Assembly (NCBI GenBank): GCA_902473545.1
Contig: CABRSG010000135.1
Span: forward strand, 1-6,499
DNA: 6,499 nt
Direction of reading: 5' to 3'
DNA from: an uncultured Lachnospiraceae bacterium
GTDB lineage: Bacteria > Bacillota > Clostridia > Lachnospirales > Lachnospiraceae
This document shows positions 1 to 5,793 of this stretch, piece by piece (position 1 is the stretch's first letter; each line of letters begins with the position of its first letter). Under the pieces are notes generated by a model. That model saw nothing but the letters and a program-made list of their open reading frames with translations, searched no databases and was not told the origin of the DNA. The position numbers and the translations under genes were made by a program.

Positions 1-608
1 GCCGCCGGACCCCGGTAGAAACAGAAACATCGTCAGAGACTGTGAAAGAAACGGAATCCGAAACGGAAAAGGTCACGGAAACGCAAAAACAGACGACGGA
101 AAAACAGACGGAAACTCAGCAGCAGACTGTCAAAAAGACAAGCGTCACACCGTCCACGCAGACGCCGCAGACGCAGACTGCCGCCTCAGAAACGCAGGCT
201 CAGACCACGGAGAATACTACCCAGCAGTGTCCTTATTGCTACAACTGGTTCAGCACCACGCTCCAGGCGGACGGCACCTCTGAATATTCCACCCATGTAG
301 CAGCGGAGGAAAGCTATCTTCAGAGTATCCAGTCCTCCACCAATGCAGCGGATAACTCTTATACATACGACTATAATTACAGTTATCAGACGGGAATCGA
401 TGGAAATCTCTATGCGCAGTGCCCCTATTGTTTCCAGTGGTTCTCTGATGCCGCAGACGCCGGCGGATACTCACAGTATGCCGACCACGTGGCTGCAGAA
501 TCCGCTTATGCCGCACAGATTGCAGGGGAAGATCTCGTGCAGTGTCCTTACTGCGGAAACTGGGTGACGCAGAACGAATATCAGGATCACATCAACAACG
601 GATGGTAA
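1..608 (+). CDS. Uncharacterised repeat protein with CPYC-type putative zinc modules, 5' end missing
   Basis: The reading frame is open from base 3 to the TAA at 606-608. The GTG at 42 is probably not the true start: the same Glu/Thr-rich composition continues upstream to the window edge and no ribosome binding site precedes it. About 60 residues of Thr/Glu/Gln/Lys-rich, probably unstructured stalk are followed by three related modules, each C-P-Y-C-x2-W-[FV] ... [EQ]-Y-x2-H. Counting from the GTG, the Cys/Cys/His sets are C63/C66/H85, C127/C130/H149 and C168/C171/H183. A Tyr/Asn/Asp-rich spacer lies between modules 1 and 2. The paired cysteines plus a histidine suggest metal binding, but a fourth ligand is not obvious. 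The stalk resembles linkers of surface proteins in Gram-positive bacteria; a signal peptide or lipobox would lie outside the window. I do not recognise a named family and assign no function. It is convergent with the deacetylase gene. Confidence 0.85.
   Translation, partial: RRTPVETETSSETVKETESETEKVTETQKQTTEKQTETQQQTVKKTSVTPSTQTPQTQTAASETQAQTTENTTQQCPYCYNWFSTTLQADGTSEYSTHVAAEESYLQSIQSSTNAADNSYTYDYNYSYQTGIDGNLYAQCPYCFQWFSDAADAGGYSQYADHVAAESAYAAQIAGEDLVQCPYCGNWVTQNEYQDHINNGW
18..227 (+). repeat. Low-complexity Thr/Glu/Gln-coding tract
   Basis: The DNA is a degenerate series of GAA/CAG/AAA and ACG/ACC/ACT codons, giving alternating Glu-Thr and Gln-Thr pairs. It encodes the stalk of the repeat protein. 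Codons vary from unit to unit, so this is a compositional repeat and not an exact tandem array. Nothing shows that its length varies. Confidence 0.6.
228..590 (+). repeat. Three CPYC...H protein modules
   Basis: Module 1 spans 228-296, module 2 spans 420-488 and module 3 spans 543-590. In modules 1 and 2 exactly 18 residues separate the second Cys from the His, and both continue His-Val-Ala-Ala-Glu. Module 3 has 11 residues in the same interval and ends the protein shortly after the His. All keep C-P-Y-C, a Trp three residues after the second Cys, and a Tyr three residues before the His. The modules probably arose by internal duplication, with module 3 shortened. Zinc binding is inferred from the Cys-x2-Cys pattern. 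Confidence 0.75.
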
Positions 609-630
609 AAAATGCTGACTGCATAAAATC

Positions 631-661
631 GGCGCCGGAATCACTCCGGCGCCAGTTTTTT
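631..661 (+). terminator. Rho-independent terminator of the repeat-protein gene, possibly bidirectional
   Basis: A perfect 9-bp stem (GGCGCCGGA at 631-639 with TCCGGCGCC at 645-653) closes a 5-nt loop and is followed by AG and six T residues (656-661). It begins 22 nt after the stop codon at 606-608. On the opposite strand the same stem is followed by GATTTTAT, so it may also stop transcripts arriving from the deacetylase gene. No other convincing terminator lies between them. Confidence 0.92.
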
Positions 662-684
662 CGGATTCTGCATATGCACGCCCA

Positions 685-711
685 GTTACTGTTCACTCCG
701 TTCGCAGTAAC
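685..711. repeat. Inverted repeat GTTACTG-N13-CAGTAAC in the convergent gap
   Basis: Two perfect 7-bp arms (685-691 and 705-711) are separated by 13 nt. The repeat sits between the terminator of the plus-strand gene and the stop of the deacetylase gene, so it would lie in the 3' untranslated region of the latter. No T-run follows it on either strand, so it is not a standard terminator. It resembles the dyad in the htrA leader (5752-5778) in arm length, spacing and 5 of 7 arm positions. Confidence 0.4.
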
Positions 712-751
712 CACACCCGGCCCGCTGGGCGCGTCATTTCAGAAATATTTC

Positions 752-1543
752 TCATGATACGTCGGAGATCTGTTTTCCGGCATGATCCATATGATAGTTT
801 TCTTTATAGATCAGTTCAGACACCGGCACTACCTCGTACCCCTGTTCTTTTAAACCGGTGAGCAGCGCATCCAGCGCCTGCGCCGTATACTCCGCCCCGT
901 TATGGCAGAGGATGATCGCACCGGGTTCCAGGTTCTTATGCTTCAGCACAGTGTCAAGAATGCTCTGCATCCCGTAATTTTTCCAGTCAAGACTGTCGAC
1001 CGACCACTGGATCGGATAATAGCCGCACTCCTGTGCCGTCAGGATCACCTCGTTATCGTAATCTCCGTAGGGCGGACGAAACAGCTTCATCTCCACGCCC
1101 GTCAGCTCTTTTACTTTATTATGTACCTCCATCAGCTCACTGATGCACTCCTCTTTGGAAAGCTGGCTCATATTTTTATGATTTTCGCTGTGGTTGCCGA
1201 GATCGTGACCGGCGGCCTGAATTTTTTTAACATCCTCCGGGTAACCGGAAACCCACCCTCCCGTCATGAAAAATGTCACATGTACGTTGTGCTTTGCAAG
1301 AATATCCAGAATCTGCTGCGTGTCCTCATTTCCCCACGCCGCGTCAAAGGAAAGCGCCACCTGCTTTTTCTCCGTATCGACACTGTAGATCGGCAGCTCA
1401 CGATCCCCTGCGCGGCTGCTCGTTTGTACGACAGGATCCCCGAAACGCACACTGCCCACCAGTATCAGCAGCGCGCACAAAAAAATCAGAGCGCCGCCCC
1501 GGTGACGCTGGAGCAGACGCTCAATTCGTCCGACGTTTTTCAT
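752..1543 (-). CDS. Membrane-anchored polysaccharide deacetylase, NodB fold, sporulation PdaB/YbaN-like
   Basis: The 263-residue protein begins with a basic stretch and a single hydrophobic segment (about residues 17-32), so the enzyme domain should face outside the membrane. The NodB homology domain covers about residues 60-250. Visible motifs are SFDAAWG (65-71), HSENH (118-122, the His-x3-His metal pair), RPPYG (156-160), WSVDSLDW (180-187) and LCHNG (212-216, catalytic His214). The usual first motif has two adjacent Asp residues; here the second is Ala68, so the classical Asp metal ligand is absent, as I recall for some sporulation-type members. Enzymes of this family remove acetyl groups from peptidoglycan or other N-acetylated glycans; the substrate here is unknown. 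The ATG start has GAGG 8 nt upstream. The gene lies 55 nt after rpoD with no terminator between, so readthrough from rpoD is likely. A spore-cortex role is inferred from family resemblance only. Confidence 0.9.
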   Translation of the reverse strand: MKNVGRIERLLQRHRGGALIFLCALLILVGSVRFGDPVVQTSSRAGDRELPIYSVDTEKKQVALSFDAAWGNEDTQQILDILAKHNVHVTFFMTGGWVSGYPEDVKKIQAAGHDLGNHSENHKNMSQLSKEECISELMEVHNKVKELTGVEMKLFRPPYGDYDNEVILTAQECGYYPIQWSVDSLDWKNYGMQSILDTVLKHKNLEPGAIILCHNGAEYTAQALDALLTGLKEQGYEVVPVSELIYKENYHMDHAGKQISDVS

Positions 1544-1572
1544 AGCTGTAACCTCAATGCTTTTTTACAGCT
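1544..1572 (-). promoter_or_regulatory. Leader hairpin enclosing the deacetylase ribosome binding site
   Basis: Perfect 8-bp arms (AGCTGTAA at 1544-1551 and TTACAGCT at 1565-1572) flank a 13-nt loop. Read on the minus strand, the loop ends in the GAGG ribosome binding site (1552-1555) and the 3' arm finishes directly before the ATG at 1543. In the mRNA the ribosome binding site would therefore lie in a hairpin loop whose stem abuts the start codon. No T-run follows, so it is not a terminator. It could modulate initiation or be a protein-binding dyad; the role is inferred. Confidence 0.5.
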
Positions 1573-1590
1573 TATGAGAACGTTGGATAT

Positions 1591-1619
1591 ATTATACGTT
1601 ATATAAGAAAATCCTTCAG
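1591..1619 (-). promoter_or_regulatory. Possible promoter for the deacetylase gene
   Basis: A perfect TATAAT lies on the minus strand at 1591-1596, just after the rpoD stop. With a 17-nt spacer the -35 position is CTGAAG (1614-1619), which matches only three consensus bases and overlaps the last rpoD codons. The surroundings are AT-rich, so a chance match is possible. A sporulation sigma factor promoter would not be recognised reliably by eye. Confidence 0.3.
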
Positions 1620-2723
1620 CCGCTTGCTCCGCGACGGATGGCGCAGCTTTCGCAGCGCCTTCGCCTCGATCTGGCGGATACGCTCACGGGTGACGTTGAA
1701 TTCTTTTCCGACTTCCTCCAGGGTGCGCGCCCTGCCGTCGATCAGACCGAAGCGGAGCTGAACGACCTGGCGCTCCCTGTCCGTGAGCGACTCAAGCGCG
1801 GTGCCAAGCTCCTCGCGCAGCATGGAGAACGCTGCGGAATCGGACGGGGAGAGTGCGGAATCATCCTCGATAAAGTCTCCGAGATGGCTGTCGTCCTCCT
1901 CACCGATCGGTGTATCAAGCGATACCGGATCTCTGGAGATCTTCAGCACCTCGCGCACACGCGAAACCGGCACGTTCAGTCGATCCGCCACCTCCTCCGG
2001 GGTCGGTTCGCGCCCCAGCTCCTGCAGAAGGGTGCGCGTCATGCGGAGCGTCTTGTTGATTGTCTCCACCATATGCACCGGCACTCGAATGGTCCTGCCG
2101 GTATCCGCAATGCCCCTGGTGATTGCCTGGCGGATCCACCAGGTTGCGTACGTACTAAATTTAAAACCCTTTGCATAGTCGAACTTGTCCACCGCTTTCA
2201 TCAATCCCATGTTGCCTTCCTGAATCAGATCCAGGAACGGCATCCCGCGGCCGACGTATTTCTTGGCAATGCTGACAACCAGACGGAGATTCGCCTCGAT
2301 CAGACGCTTCTTCGCCTCCTCGTCACCCTCCTCCACTCTCTTGGCAAGCTCGATTTCTTCCTCGGTGGTAAGCAGCGGCACATTGCCGATTTCCTTCAGA
2401 TACATGCGCACCGGATCCTCTGTGCTGACGCCCTCCAGAACGTCCGCATCGTCTATAATCTCCACTTCTTCCTCATCTGAGAGCAGGAGATCGTCATCAT
2501 TATCCAGCAGAAGCTCCGTCGTGCCGTCCGCATTTTCCTCATGGACAAGGTCGATATTATGCTTTTCCAGATACTCAAAAACAAAGTCCATCTTCTCTTC
2601 CGAAATCTGCATCGTTCCGAAAGCGTCGTTTACCTCCTTGTAGGTAAGCATATTCTTTTTTGTCTTTGCCTCTGCTACCAAACCTTCCAGTATTTTTAAA
2701 AACTGTTCACGCGTTTCATCCAT
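1599..2723 (-). CDS. rpoD: Primary RNA polymerase sigma factor (sigma-70/SigA)
   Basis: The 374-residue protein directs RNA polymerase to housekeeping promoters. A region 1.1-like segment (about 1-70) is followed by a very acidic stretch (about 74-94). Region 1.2 starts near 101 (STEDPVRMYLKEIG). Region 2 spans about 135-220 and includes LRLVVSIAKKYVGRGM and the region 2.3/2.4 core STYATWWIRQAITRGIAD, which melts and reads the -10 box. Region 3 lies around 221-295. Region 4 lies around 300-374 and ends in the helix-turn-helix TLEEVGKEFNVTRERIRQIE (334-353), which reads the -35 box. Length and the absence of a large insertion between regions 1.2 and 2 fit a Gram-positive housekeeping factor. 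The ATG overlaps the end of the ClpX-like gene by 8 nt, so translation is probably coupled. No dnaG gene, the common upstream partner of rpoD, precedes it. Confidence 0.98.
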   Translation of the reverse strand: MDETREQFLKILEGLVAEAKTKKNMLTYKEVNDAFGTMQISEEKMDFVFEYLEKHNIDLVHEENADGTTELLLDNDDDLLLSDEEEVEIIDDADVLEGVSTEDPVRMYLKEIGNVPLLTTEEEIELAKRVEEGDEEAKKRLIEANLRLVVSIAKKYVGRGMPFLDLIQEGNMGLMKAVDKFDYAKGFKFSTYATWWIRQAITRGIADTGRTIRVPVHMVETINKTLRMTRTLLQELGREPTPEEVADRLNVPVSRVREVLKISRDPVSLDTPIGEEDDSHLGDFIEDDSALSPSDSAAFSMLREELGTALESLTDRERQVVQLRFGLIDGRARTLEEVGKEFNVTRERIRQIEAKALRKLRHPSRSKRLKDFLI

Positions 2724-4161
2724 AAACTACTAAATCTCCTCTCAGGGTAATCTGCGGACCTCCGGTGTGCTCGATGTATGCCCTGGTGATCGTTACCTTA
2801 CCAATATTGTCATCTTTGGGAATTTCATACATAATATCAAGCATAATTTCCTCAATAATCGCCCGGAGCGCCCTCGCACCCGTCTTTTTCTCAAGCGCGC
2901 GCTCGGCAATCGCCTCCAGCGCTTCTTCCTCAAACTCCAGCTGTACCTCATCCAGCGCAAGCAGCTTCTGATACTGCTTTAAAATGGCATTTTTCGGCTC
3001 CTTTAAAATCTGTACCATCATCTCCTTCGTCAGTCCCTGCATGGTAAATACGATCGGCAGACGTCCGATAAACTCCGGGATCATTCCAAACTTGCGAATG
3101 TCCTCATTGGTCACCTTTTCCAAAATGTGCGGATCGTTGTCGTATTTATCCCGCAGGTCCGCCTGGAAGCCAATCGACGCCTGCTTGTTCAGGCGCTCCT
3201 TAATGATATCCTCCAGCCCCGGAAATGCGCCGCCGCAGATAAACAGAATATTGCGCGTGTTTACCGTCTCCAGTGGAACCATGGCATTCTTGCTGTTTGC
3301 CCCGACCGGGACCTCCACCTCACTGCCCTCCAGTAATTTCAACATTCCCTGCTGGACGGATTCTCCGCTCACATCTCTCTGCGTTGCATTTTTCTTCTTT
3401 GCGATCTTGTCGATCTCATCTATAAAAATAATACCGCGCTCTGCCTTCTCCACATCGTTTCCCGCCGCAGCGAGAAGCTTGGACACCACGCTCTCAATGT
3501 CGTCTCCGATATAACCGGCCTCCGTCAGCGACGTGGCATCCGCGATCGCAAGCGGCACGTCCAGGAGCCTTGCCAGCGTCTTTACCAGATATGTCTTTCC
3601 GCATCCGGTCGGTCCGATCATCAGCATGTTGGATTTCTCAATCTCGATCTCGTCCATTGTGCCGGTGGCAACGCGCTTGTAATGGTTGTACACCCCGACA
3701 GAGATCACCTTTTTCGCATACTCCTGCCCAATGACATACTCGTCCAGGCTCGCCTTAATCTTATGCGGTGCCGGGATTGATTTGATGTCAAACTCCTTCT
3801 GCGGCTGCGCCTTTTTCTTTTTCACCTTCTGGCGCTTTGGAATGTCCTCCGGTATATCCGAAAGGTTGATCATCTGCATATTCGGAAACCGTCTCGACAG
3901 CTCCATCAGCTCCTTATAGCTGCCTGCGTCCATGCGGCTCATACTGCTGAACGACTTCTGCAGACAGTCCGGACAGATCGTAAGGTTCATAAGCTCCAGC
4001 ATTTTCCCCGCCTTGCTCTCCGGTCTATGGCAGATGTAACAGATTTTTTCATATTCTTCGTCTTTTTTTACATCTTCTTTTACTTCTTCGGGTAAAGAAT
4101 CTTTTTCCTCTGACACAAAATCCTCTCCTTCTTCTTTTGCGTGCATATTCCTGCGGGGCAT
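2716..4161 (-). CDS. clpX: ClpX-like AAA+ unfoldase with N-terminal zinc finger, probable paralogue
   Basis: I choose the ATG at 4161 (481 residues) because AGGG lies 5 nt upstream. The frame stays open to a TTG at 4212, but that codon has no ribosome binding site and falls about 10 nt after the likely transcription start; the ATG at 4146 is an alternative. Residues 1-40 are a highly charged, mainly acidic extension. A ClpX-type zinc finger follows (C41, C44, C63, C66, with the canonical 18-residue spacing), then a very basic linker (KRQKVKKKK, about 109-117). The ATPase core shows Walker A GPTGCGKT (183-190), pore loop GYIG (216-219), Walker B IIFIDEID (244-251), the ClpP-docking IGF (330-332), the arginine finger R367 and sensor-2 R430. 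The loop carrying Arg-Lys-His in typical ClpX aligns without gaps but reads Ser-Lys-Asn (about 290-292). It probably unfolds proteins for ClpP with altered substrate choice. It is the first gene of a unit with rpoD. A canonical clpX beside clpP elsewhere is expected but not visible. Confidence 0.92.
   Translation of the reverse strand: MPRRNMHAKEEGEDFVSEEKDSLPEEVKEDVKKDEEYEKICYICHRPESKAGKMLELMNLTICPDCLQKSFSSMSRMDAGSYKELMELSRRFPNMQMINLSDIPEDIPKRQKVKKKKAQPQKEFDIKSIPAPHKIKASLDEYVIGQEYAKKVISVGVYNHYKRVATGTMDEIEIEKSNMLMIGPTGCGKTYLVKTLARLLDVPLAIADATSLTEAGYIGDDIESVVSKLLAAAGNDVEKAERGIIFIDEIDKIAKKKNATQRDVSGESVQQGMLKLLEGSEVEVPVGANSKNAMVPLETVNTRNILFICGGAFPGLEDIIKERLNKQASIGFQADLRDKYDNDPHILEKVTNEDIRKFGMIPEFIGRLPIVFTMQGLTKEMMVQILKEPKNAILKQYQKLLALDEVQLEFEEEALEAIAERALEKKTGARALRAIIEEIMLDIMYEIPKDDNIGKVTITRAYIEHTGGPQITLRGDLVVYG
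2736..2740 (-). promoter_or_regulatory. rpoD ribosome binding site inside the ClpX-like gene
   Basis: AGGAG (within GAGAGGAG) lies 12 nt upstream of the rpoD ATG and inside the last codons of the ClpX-like gene. The spacing is long for a Shine-Dalgarno site. Reinitiation by ribosomes finishing the upstream gene at the overlapping TGA may therefore contribute. Confidence 0.65.
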
Positions 4162-4166
4162 TTTAT

Positions 4167-4170
4167 CCCT
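4167..4170 (-). promoter_or_regulatory. Ribosome binding site that sets the ClpX-like start
   Basis: AAAGGG is centred here on the minus strand, with 5 nt between AGGG and the ATG at 4161. The upstream TTG at 4212 has no comparable site. The ATG at 4146 has AGGA only about 2 nt away, which is too close. Confidence 0.6.
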
Positions 4171-4229
4171 TTGTAACGGGAAAGCCCCCTGCGCAGCAGA
4201 AAATCTGCACAACTAGCCCATCATAAGCA

Positions 4230-4258
4230 ATCATAACACACCAATCGTTTTTTCACAA
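4230..4258 (-). promoter_or_regulatory. Extended -10 promoter for the ClpX-like gene and rpoD
   Basis: On the minus strand TTGTGA (4253-4258) is followed after exactly 17 nt by TATGAT (4230-4235). The bases before the -10 are TGT, giving an extended -10. Transcription should start near 4223, leaving a leader of about 60 nt to the ATG at 4161. The promoter lies between the htrA terminator and the gene, as expected for a new transcription unit. It looks like a standard housekeeping sigma promoter; no CIRCE-type heat-shock operator is present. Confidence 0.7.
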
Positions 4259-4289
4259 GAAAAGTTTTTATAAAGTTTCTTAATGATAT

Positions 4290-4320
4290 AAAAAACCCGG
4301 AGCACCTGCACGCTCCGGGT
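4290..4320 (-). terminator. Rho-independent terminator of htrA
   Basis: A perfect 9-bp stem (ACCCGGAGC at 4295-4303 with GCTCCGGGT at 4312-4320) and an 8-nt loop are followed on the minus strand by a run of T residues (down to 4290). It begins 13 nt after the htrA stop at 4334. It separates htrA from the ClpX-like/rpoD unit. Confidence 0.93.
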
Positions 4321-4333
4321 ATCACGATGCTGT

Positions 4334-5725
4334 TTAGAATCCAAAGCCTCTGAAAAAGTCCTGTATTCCATAACCGTCGTCATTGTAATTGTAATAGTAA
4401 AGATCATCATCTGAGCTGTCGTCCTGGCTGTCGCTGCCAGAATTACTGCTGTCGTTGGTGGTCGCCTGCAGATCGGATTTCTTGCCGAGCTTTACCTCGA
4501 ACTGTTTTTCCTGATAACCGTTGTCCTCAAATCTCTGCACGGTGACGGTAACAGTCTCGCCTGCCTCATAGTACTGCATACGATTCAGCAAATCGGACCT
4601 GCTGGAAATCTTTGTCTCATCCAGCATGGTAATGATATCTCCCGTTTCAATGCCGGCTTCCTCTGCCGCACTGTTGTCCGTCAGCTCGTAAACCAGAGCT
4701 CCGGACGGCACATGATAGAGTTCCTTGGTCGTATCATCAATGTCCATCACGGTAATGCCCAACGCGCCCGCATTTTCTTGGTCCACCTTCGTTCTGGTGG
4801 TCTGGTTCATCAGATCTTCAATAATCGGCTTTGCGGTGTTGATCGGGATCGCGTAGCCCATGCCCTCCACGCCGTCGACTGCCGCTTTTGCGGAGTTGAT
4901 ACCGATCAGACGTCCTTCCATATCCAGGAGCGCGCCGCCGCTGTTTCCGAAGTTGATCGCCGCATCGGTCTGTATCATATTGTTTGTAACGGTTCCGCTG
5001 CTGGTGGAAACACTTACCTCGCGGTCAAGCGCGCTGATGATGCCTGCCGTGACGGACTGTCCATATCCAAGCGCATTGCCGATGGCAACCGCCCACTCGC
5101 CGACCTGCACTTCGTCGGAATCACCGAGCTGGATAATGCCGATCTTATCGGCCACCTCGTCGTCGATGTCCTCCAGTTTAACGGCAATCACCGCCAGATC
5201 CATGGAGGAGTCGGTGCCCTTTACCAGCGCCGGAGCCAATGTCTTCTCACCGTCCTCATCATCCTCGACGTCTACGCTGAAGCAGACCGTCAGCTCCTCG
5301 GAATCCTCCACCACGTGATTGTTTGTAGCGATCAAAAGCTCATCGTCATTCTTTCCGACGATGATGCCGGAGCCGCCGCTGGTAGTCTCCTGCTGATAGC
5401 TTCTGCCGAAGAAGTTGACCTCCTCGATGCCCTGGTTTGTGATCGCCACGATCGCCGGCATCGCCGTCTCCGCCACCCTCTGCACGTTCGGCAATCCGTA
5501 GGAGCTATCCGAGCTGTCCTGCGTCGGAATCTCCTCGATCTGTGCCGCCTCTGCCGTCGCCGTATCCAGCGTTGTCTCTGCTTTTAAGTCCGCCGGCGAA
5601 TCCAATGTGATACGATTCTCCTGCTGACTGCTGTCCATGTTTCCGATCCCATATACCGTTGCCCCGAGCGCTCCAACCGCTGCCAGCGCAGCTGCACAGG
5701 TTCCAATTCGTTTCTTCATGCTCAT
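4334..5725 (-). CDS. htrA: HtrA/DegP-family serine protease with one PDZ domain
   Basis: The 463-residue protein has a basic N-terminus and one hydrophobic segment (about residues 7-28), which should anchor it with the protease outside the cytoplasm, where such enzymes degrade or refold damaged exported proteins. After a low-complexity linker (about 30-77), the trypsin-like domain (about 80-310) shows the catalytic triad: His137 in ATNNHVVED, Asp176 in SSMDLAVI, and Ser262 in FGNSGG. The usual Pro before GNSGG is Phe259 here. One PDZ domain covers about 318-412. A Ser/Asp-rich tail (about 422-445) then ends in Tyr/Asn/Gly/Phe-rich residues finishing in FFRGFGF. The ATG at 5725 has GGGAGG 8 nt upstream; a second ATG two codons later is less well placed. 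The gene has its own leader and a strong terminator, so it is probably transcribed alone. Its leader holds a dyad and a direct repeat that may be control sites. Confidence 0.96.
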   Translation of the reverse strand: MSMKKRIGTCAAALAAVGALGATVYGIGNMDSSQQENRITLDSPADLKAETTLDTATAEAAQIEEIPTQDSSDSSYGLPNVQRVAETAMPAIVAITNQGIEEVNFFGRSYQQETTSGGSGIIVGKNDDELLIATNNHVVEDSEELTVCFSVDVEDDEDGEKTLAPALVKGTDSSMDLAVIAVKLEDIDDEVADKIGIIQLGDSDEVQVGEWAVAIGNALGYGQSVTAGIISALDREVSVSTSSGTVTNNMIQTDAAINFGNSGGALLDMEGRLIGINSAKAAVDGVEGMGYAIPINTAKPIIEDLMNQTTRTKVDQENAGALGITVMDIDDTTKELYHVPSGALVYELTDNSAAEEAGIETGDIITMLDETKISSRSDLLNRMQYYEAGETVTVTVQRFEDNGYQEKQFEVKLGKKSDLQATTNDSSNSGSDSQDDSSDDDLYYYNYNDDGYGIQDFFRGFGF

Positions 5726-5751
5726 ATTTAAGACCTCCCATATCTATCTTC

Positions 5752-5778
5752 GTAACTATTTTGTATCCTCGTAGTTAC
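5752..5778. promoter_or_regulatory. Dyad in the htrA leader, GTAACTA-N13-TAGTTAC
   Basis: Perfect 7-bp arms (5752-5758 and 5772-5778) with a 13-nt spacer lie between the likely htrA promoter and its ribosome binding site. The position suits an operator for a dimeric regulator or a leader hairpin. A related dyad occurs at 685-711. A chance origin cannot be excluded for arms this short. Confidence 0.4.
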
Positions 5779-5793
5779 CTTTTCTTTTTGATG

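Noticed and set aside
18..227. Glu/Thr codon tract as a phase-variation or CRISPR-like repeat
   Set aside because: Units are degenerate and share no exact repeat length or spacer structure; they are explained by protein composition.
741..752. Perfect 12-bp palindrome AGAAATATTTCT at the end of the deacetylase gene
   Set aside because: It is AT-rich with no loop and no T-run, overlaps the stop codon, and has no partner elsewhere in the window; a chance match is likely.
902..1606. Plus-strand open frame of 234 codons opposite the deacetylase gene
   Set aside because: It is antisense to a well supported enzyme, has no recognisable motif, and would run through the leader hairpin.
1638..2480. 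Long plus-strand open frame of 280 codons opposite rpoD
   Set aside because: It is the antisense shadow of a fully conserved sigma factor, with no domain signature of its own.
4196..4208. Small inverted repeat GCAGA-AAA-TCTGC in the ClpX-like leader
   Set aside because: Five base pairs with a 3-nt loop and no T-run is too weak to call as a terminator or attenuator.
4162..4212. TTG at 4212 as the start of the ClpX-like gene, giving 17 more residues
   Set aside because: It has no ribosome binding site and lies about 10 nt from the predicted transcription start, while the ATG at 4161 is preceded by AGGG at good spacing.
4213..4333. Heat-shock operator (CIRCE or CtsR type) upstream of the ClpX-like gene
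   Set aside because: Neither the TTAGCACTC dyad nor a heptad direct repeat of the CtsR type is present in the gap.
4712..5587. Long plus-strand open frame of 291 codons opposite htrA
   Set aside because: It lies entirely antisense to a gene with intact catalytic motifs, lacks a sensible ribosome binding site, and reads as a His/Arg/Leu-rich composition typical of the reverse of GC-biased codons.
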